Below are positions 58,641 through 64,000 of a DNA stretch of 64,000 nt, one piece after another. Numbering within the stretch: the stretch's first letter is position 1; each line of letters opens with the position of its first letter. Source of the stretch: Streptomyces sp. HD (GTDB lineage Bacteria; Actinomycetota; Actinomycetes; Streptomycetales; Streptomycetaceae); assembly GCF_028369295.1 (NCBI RefSeq), contig NZ_JAQMYP010000024.1, forward strand, positions 82,434 through 146,433. The letters run 5' to 3'. The notes beneath the pieces were generated by a model. That model searched no databases. It saw nothing but the letters and a program-made list of their open reading frames with translations, and had not been told where the DNA came from. The position numbers and the translations under genes are program-made.

Positions 58641-61079
58641 ATGCGCACCCGCCCCAGACGGCTCCTCGTCGCGGCCGTCGCCCTGCTCACCGCCACCGCC
58701 GCACTGCCCGCGGCCGCGGCCGAGCGGCAGGATCGGCAAGATCGGCAAGAACAGCTCTCGCACGGCGGCATGTCCGCCGTCGTCCGCTACACCGAGTACG
58801 GCATTCCGCACATCGTCGCCGGGGACTACAAGTCCCTCGGTTTCGGCACCGGTTGGGCGCAGGCCGCCGACCAGGTGTGCACGCTCGCCGACGGGTTCGT
58901 CACCGTGCGCGGCGAGCGTGCACGCTTCTTCGGGCCGGACGCGGCGACCGACTTCTCACTCTCCTCGGCCGCCACGAACCTCTCCAGCGACCTGTACTTC
59001 CGAGGCGTACGTCGGGCACGCACGGTGCAGAAGCTGCTCGCCGAACCGGCGCCGCGCGGCCCGAGCCGTCAGGTCAAGGACCTCATAGGGGGCTTCGCAG
59101 CCGGGTACAACGCCTGGCTGAAGCAGAACCCGATCACCGACCCCGCCTGCAAGGGCGCCGCCTGGGTCCGGTCGGTCACCGCGCTGGACGTGGCCGCCCG
59201 CTTCTACGCCATCGCCGTGCTCGGCGGTCAGGGCGGCGCCGTGGACGACATCACGTCCGCCCAGCCGCCCACCGGATCCGCCGCCCGCGCCAAGGGCACG
59301 GCGGGCACGGCCACCGGCCCGGACGCCGAGGCGCTGATCCGGGCCGTGCGGGAGCGCACCGCCGAGTCGGCGGACATGGGCTCGAACGCGGTCGCCTTCC
59401 GCGGCGACACCACCGCCGACGGGCGTGGTCTGCTGCTCGGCAATCCGCACTACCCGTGGCATGGCGGACGTCGCTTCTGGCAGGCGCAGCAGACGATTCC
59501 CGGCGAGCTGAACGTCGCCGGCGCGTCGCTGCTCGGATCGCCGACGATCTCCATCGGTTACAACGCCCATATGGCGTGGAGCCACACCGTGTCGACCGGT
59601 GTCCCGTTCAATCTGCACCGCCTGACGCTGGATCCCGCCGACCCCACCGTCTATGTGGTGGACGGCAAGCGGCACCGGATGACCAAGCGGACCGTGACCG
59701 TCGCGGTCAAGGACGGCGCACCGGTGACCCGCACCCAGTGGTGGACCCGGTACGGCCCGGTCGTCGCCTCCACCGACAGCGAGCTCCCGCTGCCCTGGAC
59801 CTCGACGACGGCGTACGCGCTCAATGATCCGAACGCGTCCAACATGCGCTTCGCGGACACCTCGCTCGACTTCGGCAAGGCGCGCGGCACGGCCGACGTC
59901 CTCGCCTCCCTCACCCGGCACCAGGGGCTCCCCTGGGTGAACACCATCGCCGCGGACTCCTCGGGGCACTCCCTCTACACCCAGTCGCAGGTACTGCCCC
60001 GGATCACGAACGACCTCGCGGCGCGGTGCTCGACCGACCTCGGCAAGGCCACCTACCCGGCGGCAGGTCTGGCGGTCCTCGACGGCTCCCGCGGCGACTG
60101 CGCGCCCGGCAGCGACGGCGACGCCGTACAGTCCGGGATCTTCGGGCCCGCACGGATGCCGACGCTGAGGGACGCGCCGTACGCGGAGAACTCCAACGAC
60201 AGCGCCTGGCTGGCCAACGCCGACCGACCGCTCACCGGGTACGAGCGGGTCTTCGGCAACATCGGCACGCAGCGCTCGATGCGCACGCGGGGCGCGATCG
60301 CGGACGTGGCGGCGATGGCGGAACGGGGCGGACTGACCGTACGGGACCTGGAGCGGCAGCAGTTCGTGAACCGGGTGCCCGCGGGTGACCTGGCCGCGGC
60401 CGACGTGGCGAAGGCGTGCGCGGCGCTGCCGGGCGGGACGGCGACAGGCAGTGACGGCAAGGCCGTTGACGTCACCGAGGCCTGTCCGGTGCTGGCGGCG
60501 TGGGACCGCACGGCCGACGCCGGCAGCCGGGGTGCCCTGCTCTTCGACCGGTTCTGGCGGAAGCTGTCGGCGAAGGTGCCGTCCGCCCAGCGGTGGAAGG
60601 TGCCGTTCTCGGCGGCGGACCCGGTGCGCACCCCGAACACCCTCAACACCGATGCCCCCGGCTTCGCCACGGCCCTCGCGGACGCGGTCGCGGAGCTCCG
60701 GGCGGCCGGCATCGCGCTCGACTCCCGCCTCGGCGAGCACCAGGTCGTCGTACGGAACGGGCAGCGCATCCCGGTCCCCGGTGGCGCAGAGGGGCTGGGC
60801 GTGTGGAACAAGGTCGAGCCGGTGTGGGACCAGGCGCGTGGCGGCTATTCGGAGGTGACGACGGGCTCCAGCCACATCCAGGCCGTGGGCTGGGACGGCA
60901 GCCGCTGCCCGGTGGCCCGTACGCTGCTGACGTATTCACAGTCCTCGAACCCGAATTCGCCCCACTTCAGCGATCAGACCCGGTTGTTCTCCGGTGAGAA
61001 GTGGGTGACCGCACGCTTCTGCGAGAAGGACATCCTGGCGTCGCCCGCGTTGAAGATCGTGCACGTACGCGAACGCTGA
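58641..61079 (+). CDS. secreted Ntn-hydrolase acylase (AhlM/aculeacin-acylase type)
   Basis: This 812-residue penicillin-amidase-family precursor has a signal peptide (to AAAAERQ), an alpha chain (about 30-230), a spacer, and a beta chain beginning at the autocatalytic nucleophile Ser248 in MGSNAVAF. Supporting beta-chain motifs include LLLGNPHYPWHGGRRFW, YNAHMAWSHTVS and ENSNDSAWLAN. Length and motifs match actinomycete acylases that cleave acyl-homoserine lactones (AhlM), penicillin V, or lipopeptide side chains (aculeacin A, FR901379). The true substrate cannot be read from sequence. ATG 58641 has GGGAGG upstream. Confidence 0.92.
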   Translation: MRTRPRRLLVAAVALLTATAALPAAAAERQDRQDRQEQLSHGGMSAVVRYTEYGIPHIVAGDYKSLGFGTGWAQAADQVCTLADGFVTVRGERARFFGPDAATDFSLSSAATNLSSDLYFRGVRRARTVQKLLAEPAPRGPSRQVKDLIGGFAAGYNAWLKQNPITDPACKGAAWVRSVTALDVAARFYAIAVLGGQGGAVDDITSAQPPTGSAARAKGTAGTATGPDAEALIRAVRERTAESADMGSNAVAFRGDTTADGRGLLLGNPHYPWHGGRRFWQAQQTIPGELNVAGASLLGSPTISIGYNAHMAWSHTVSTGVPFNLHRLTLDPADPTVYVVDGKRHRMTKRTVTVAVKDGAPVTRTQWWTRYGPVVASTDSELPLPWTSTTAYALNDPNASNMRFADTSLDFGKARGTADVLASLTRHQGLPWVNTIAADSSGHSLYTQSQVLPRITNDLAARCSTDLGKATYPAAGLAVLDGSRGDCAPGSDGDAVQSGIFGPARMPTLRDAPYAENSNDSAWLANADRPLTGYERVFGNIGTQRSMRTRGAIADVAAMAERGGLTVRDLERQQFVNRVPAGDLAAADVAKACAALPGGTATGSDGKAVDVTEACPVLAAWDRTADAGSRGALLFDRFWRKLSAKVPSAQRWKVPFSAADPVRTPNTLNTDAPGFATALADAVAELRAAGIALDSRLGEHQVVVRNGQRIPVPGGAEGLGVWNKVEPVWDQARGGYSEVTTGSSHIQAVGWDGSRCPVARTLLTYSQSSNPNSPHFSDQTRLFSGEKWVTARFCEKDILASPALKIVHVRER

Positions 61080-61085
61080 ATCGGT

Positions 61086-61172
61086 GTGGTCCCGTCCCCC
61101 ATGGGGCGGGACCACATGGGTTGAGGCCACATGGGTTGAGGCCACATGGGTTGAGGCCACATGGGGCGGGAC
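61086..61172. repeat. hairpin plus 15-bp tandem repeats
   Basis: GTGGTCCCG (61086-61094) pairs with CGGGACCAC (61107-61115), with adjacent C and G runs extending the stem; it is probably the acylase terminator. From 61113 the unit CACATGGGTTGAGGC occurs three times perfectly (61113-61127, 61128-61142, 61143-61157), then once as CACATGGGGCGGGAC, which recreates the right arm of the hairpin. Confidence 0.85.
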
Positions 61173-61335
61173 CACTCTGGAGTGGCTCCTGAGCGACGAG
61201 TGAGCACCGCGGTCCATGCATGATGCATCAACGACCGTTCCCGAATGCTTCCTGCGCTTCTTTTGCTTCCCCGATGCTCCCGTGCGCCCCTCTGGAGAAA
61301 GGTTTCGGGAAACCCGACACCGCCCGGACTGGGCA

Positions 61336-61359
61336 GGACTTGTCACAAGTGTCAAGTCC
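61336..61359. promoter_or_regulatory. nested inverted repeat in the P450 promoter
   Basis: Outer arms GGACTTG (61336-61342) and CAAGTCC (61353-61359) enclose an inner perfect repeat ACTTGT-C-ACAAGT (61338-61350). It lies 50-73 bases before the P450 start, a typical operator location for a cluster-specific or developmental regulator. Confidence 0.6.
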
Positions 61360-61408
61360 GTGGCACGTTCACCGATTTCGCGTGCCGCGTTTGAGCGGGA
61401 GGTTTCTC

Positions 61409-62899
61409 ATGAGCCGTGCCGTACCTGAACAGGAACGGGCATGGAGGACTGGTACTGCTCCAGGCATATTCCCACTGCTCGGTCACGGTATCGCGTTGTT
61501 CCGGCGGCCGCTGGAGTTTCTCAATTCTTTGCCCGCGCACGGGGACCTGGTCGAAATTCGGCTCGGCCCCCAGCGCGCCTGGATGGTGTGCCATCCGGAA
61601 CTGGTCCACCGGATGCTCAAGGACACGCGCACCTTCGACAAGGGAGGCACGCAGTACGACAGGCTGCGGCTGCTGATGGGCGACGGGGTGGTGACGTGCC
61701 GTCACGCCGAGCATCGGCGGCAGCGCAGACTGCTGCAACCCGACTTCCGCCCCTCCCGCGTGGCCGATCACACGGAGTGGATGGGTGAGGAGGCCGAGGC
61801 TGTGTGCCGTGACTGGCGGCCCGGGCAGCGGGTCGACGTCAGCGCGGCCACGATGGCGTTCACGACCGGGGTCGTCAGCCGCGTCCTCTTCTCCGACTCG
61901 ATGGACGCCGCGACGTCCACCGAGGTGCGGCACAGTCTCGCCGCGATCGTCCGCGGCCTGTTCGTGCGCACGGTCGTGCCGGTCGAGGCCCTGTTCCGGG
62001 TGCCCACACCCGCGAACCGGCGTTACCGGCGCGCGGTCGACAGTGTGCACGCCATCATCGACGCGGCCATCGCCGAGCGCCGCCAGGGCACTCCCCGGGA
62101 CGACCTGCTGGGGACGCTGCTGGCGGCCACGCGTGACGACGGCTCGGCAGGCGCGATCACCGAACAGGAGGTCCACGACCACCTCGTCTCACTCCTGCTC
62201 ACCGGCTCCGAGAGCCCTTCCATGGCCCTGGCCTCCGCCTTCAGTCTGCTGGCGGAGCATCCGGAGACGGAGCGCCGCCTGCACGCCGAGGTGGACGCGG
62301 TGCTCGCCGGAGGGCGGCGCCCCGGTCCCGAGGATCTGCCGCGACTCGTCCACACCCGAGCCGTCGTCATGGAGACGCTGCGCCACTCACCGCCCGGCTG
62401 GCTCTTCACCCGCGTCACCACCCGGGAAACGGAGTTCGCCGGTTGCCGTCTCCCTCAAGGGGCGACCGTCCTGTACAGCCCCTACCTGATGCACCACGAT
62501 CCCGCGTCGTTCCCCGATCCGGACCGGTTCGACCCGGATCGCTGGCTCCCGGACCGGGCCGCCGACGAACAGTACGGTGCGACGATCCCGTTCGCCGCGG
62601 GCAGTCGCAAGTGCATCGGCGACGTGCTCTCCATGGCGGAGATGACCGTGGCCCTCGCCACCGTCGCCGGCCGCTGGCGCCTGCGGCATCTGCCCGGCCC
62701 CGTCGAACAGCCGCGTCCCGGCGCGACGTTGGGGCCGAGGTCACTGGTGATGATCTGCGAGCAGCGCAAGCACGTGCCGGTCGGCACCTCGCCCCGCGCG
62801 CAGTCTCTCGCCCCTTCGACAACCACCGCACCCCCCACCACAGCACCCCGCACGCACACATCCCGAATGGCAGGTGACAACGGTGTGGACGACGCATGA
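61409..62899 (+). CDS. cytochrome P450
   Basis: This 496-residue P450 has the K-helix ExxR in METLRHSP, the heme loop FAAGSRKCIGD (Cys thiolate) and the PERF-like region DPDRFDPDRW. The I-helix reads LLLTGSESPSMALA, so the acid-alcohol pair is Glu-Ser rather than Asp/Glu-Thr. General layout resembles terpene-oxidising CYP170-type enzymes. A Pro/Thr-rich tail of about 40 residues follows the domain. ATG 61409 has GGGAGG upstream. Its end overlaps the terpene synthase start, so it most likely oxidises that enzyme's product. Confidence 0.92.
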   Translation: MSRAVPEQERAWRTGTAPGIFPLLGHGIALFRRPLEFLNSLPAHGDLVEIRLGPQRAWMVCHPELVHRMLKDTRTFDKGGTQYDRLRLLMGDGVVTCRHAEHRRQRRLLQPDFRPSRVADHTEWMGEEAEAVCRDWRPGQRVDVSAATMAFTTGVVSRVLFSDSMDAATSTEVRHSLAAIVRGLFVRTVVPVEALFRVPTPANRRYRRAVDSVHAIIDAAIAERRQGTPRDDLLGTLLAATRDDGSAGAITEQEVHDHLVSLLLTGSESPSMALASAFSLLAEHPETERRLHAEVDAVLAGGRRPGPEDLPRLVHTRAVVMETLRHSPPGWLFTRVTTRETEFAGCRLPQGATVLYSPYLMHHDPASFPDPDRFDPDRWLPDRAADEQYGATIPFAAGSRKCIGDVLSMAEMTVALATVAGRWRLRHLPGPVEQPRPGATLGPRSLVMICEQRKHVPVGTSPRAQSLAPSTTTAPPTTAPRTHTSRMAGDNGVDDA

Positions 62900-63896
62900 G
62901 GAAGTCGCGTTCGCCGCTCAGGGCGGAACTGCGACTTCCAATCTCAAGGAACTGATCGACGCCCATCTCTACATGCCTTTCCCGTTCCTCACCAATCCCC
63001 ATACGTCCGACGCGGCCGCGGGTGTGGACATCTGGTTACGCCGGTGGGGACTGACCGACGAAGTGGGTGTGGCGACGATGATCGCCTTCACCCGGCCGGC
63101 CGAACTCGCGTCCTACAACAGCCCGACCGTGGACCTGGACATTCTCCAGATCGTGTCCAATCAGATCGCCTATCAATTCGTCTTCGACGACAGGGCGGAG
63201 GAAATCGGGCGACGGTCACCGGAGCGACTGCTCCCGATGCTGTGCGAGAGCATCGCCATCCTGCGCGACGGCGCCGCACCCACCACGGTGCTGGGCGCGG
63301 CGCTGGGCGATCTCCACCGGCAGGTCCAGGAGCGGTGCACACCCGCACAGGCCGCGCGCTGGGCGTGGAAGAGCCGCGAATACGTGCACGGCCTGCTGTA
63401 CGAGGCCGTGGCCCAGGCCCACCCCCTCCCCCCGCGGATGGGGCTGAGCACGTCGATCCGTTCGCTCACGGCGGGCGTCGAGCCCTTCTACCCGCTGGCC
63501 GAAGCGGCACAGCCGTGCGAGCTGGCGCCCGAGGAACTCCACCACCCCGTCATGGAGCGCCTGGGCCGGCTGTCGGCCGACGCGGCGGTGTGGATACCGG
63601 ACCTGTTCTCCGCGGTGAAGGAGCAGCGGGCGGGCGGAGTGATCAATCTGGCCCTCGCCCACCAGCGGGCCCTGCGCTGCTCCCTGCCGATGGCGGTCAT
63701 GCTGGCCATACGGCAGATCAACAGCACGATCAGCGAGTTCGAGCGGCTCTACGAGGAGATCAAACCGGAGCTGAGCCCGGCCGGGATCGGCTATGTGGAG
63801 GGCATGGCCGGCTGGATCCGAGGCTGTTACTACTGGTCCCGCACCGTGCCGCGCTATGCCGACGCGACGCTGACGTCCGCCGGCGCCCTCAGCTGA
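62883..63896 (+). CDS. class I terpene synthase with atypical NSE motif
   Basis: This 337-residue terpene cyclase converts a prenyl diphosphate (probably farnesyl diphosphate) to a cyclic terpene. The Asp-rich motif is FVFDDRAEE (102-106 DDRAE). The second metal motif, normally NDxxSxxxE, reads PDLFSAVKE (239-247), so its first Asn is replaced by Pro while Ser and Glu are kept. The C-terminal RTVPRY matches the conserved Arg-Tyr pair. GTG 62883 follows AGGTGA at 5 bases and overlaps the P450 by 17 bases; GTG 62874 is an alternative. The product is unknown. Confidence 0.9.
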   Translation: MWTTHEEVAFAAQGGTATSNLKELIDAHLYMPFPFLTNPHTSDAAAGVDIWLRRWGLTDEVGVATMIAFTRPAELASYNSPTVDLDILQIVSNQIAYQFVFDDRAEEIGRRSPERLLPMLCESIAILRDGAAPTTVLGAALGDLHRQVQERCTPAQAARWAWKSREYVHGLLYEAVAQAHPLPPRMGLSTSIRSLTAGVEPFYPLAEAAQPCELAPEELHHPVMERLGRLSADAAVWIPDLFSAVKEQRAGGVINLALAHQRALRCSLPMAVMLAIRQINSTISEFERLYEEIKPELSPAGIGYVEGMAGWIRGCYYWSRTVPRYADATLTSAGALS

Positions 63897-63904
63897 GCCG
63901 CCGT

Positions 63905-63999
<95 letters not shown>

Positions 64000-64000
64000 C

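Larger units (their letters stand above)
61080..61408. other. repeat-rich intergenic region
   Basis: This 329-base gap between the acylase and P450 genes contains a strong hairpin (61086-61115), four 15-base tandem units (61113-61172), an ATGCAT-G-ATGCAT repeat (61216-61228) and a nested inverted repeat (61336-61359). No protein gene is apparent. Confidence 0.75.

Noticed and set aside
58956..60875. 639-codon antisense frame within the acylase gene
   Set aside because: Composition is typical of shadow frames and the sense strand encodes a complete Ntn-hydrolase.
61113..61172. Tandem repeats considered as a CRISPR array
   Set aside because: Units are 15 bases and directly adjacent with no spacers, and no cas genes are present.
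61409..63896. Calling the P450-terpene pair an albaflavenone cluster
   Set aside because: The gene order is reversed and the synthase NSE motif is abnormal, so the product cannot be assigned.

Overview
The window reads as chromosomal DNA of a Streptomyces or close relative. It is very GC-rich with strong third-position GC bias and carries lineage markers: a long sortase-anchored chaplin, an SsgA-like sporulation regulator, an NsdA-like TPR regulator, a DUF397 protein, a GH19 chitinase behind paired DasR-type boxes, Tat- and Sec-exported hydrolases, and a P450/terpene synthase pair. I call 55 protein genes. I see no rRNA, tRNA, transposase, prophage or CRISPR array. The last 96 bases end in 95 consecutive G, which is almost certainly an assembly artefact.

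Layout. 0-6.4 kb: LysR regulator, DinB-like protein, adenosine deaminase, glyoxalase-like protein, flavin split-barrel protein, secreted sphingomyelinase-like phosphodiesterase, aldo-keto reductase and chitinase. 6.6-13.5 kb: a compact minus-strand operon under a GntR/UTRA regulator. It encodes an AprB-like 2x[4Fe-4S] ferredoxin, a solute-binding lipoprotein with a NosL-like C-terminal domain, an SsuBC-type permease and ATPase, and an AprA-like flavoprotein carrying about 300 residues of HEAT repeats. 13.7-15.3 kb: an ECF42-type sigma factor with its DGPF/YCII partner. 15.4-21 kb: SPW membrane protein, ArsR-SRPBCC fusion, duplicated-domain secreted protein, small P-loop protein, GlsB-like protein, epimerase, GNAT and nucleoside deaminase. 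21.2-26.2 kb: a single 1,436-residue protein joining a multi-span membrane sensor, PAS, GGDEF and EAL to a PLP-dependent alpha-oxoamine synthase, followed 7 bp later by an NNMT-like methyltransferase. 26-43.9 kb: developmental and envelope genes (chaplin, SsgA-like, PAS-PP2C phosphatase, NsdA-like, amidase, GH95 fucosidase) with phosphotransferases, a universal stress protein and a DUF397 protein. 44-49.9 kb: a divergent locus whose order and protein types match the mycobacterial/rhodococcal fadD19-echA19-Rv3521-ltp4-ltp3 set for C24-branched sterol side-chain breakdown, with a near-consensus KstR-like site in the shared promoter. 50-58.5 kb: sulfatase-fold membrane protein, Excalibur-like protein, alpha/beta hydrolase, the CpeA/CpeB-type (c-di-AMP-linked) cation/proton antiporter pair, paaK and another acyl-CoA ligase. 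58.6-64 kb: an Ntn-hydrolase acylase of the AhlM/aculeacin acylase type, a tandem-repeat region, then a P450 overlapping a terpene synthase whose NSE motif has lost its Asn.

The two best candidates for undescribed biology are the covalent fusion of complete c-di-GMP turnover domains to a small-molecule synthase (21.2-26.2 kb), which suggests second-messenger-coupled signal or metabolite synthesis, and the AprA-HEAT/AprB/NosL-binding-protein redox-and-uptake operon (6.6-13.5 kb), which looks like an organosulfur or related import-and-reduction system of unknown substrate.
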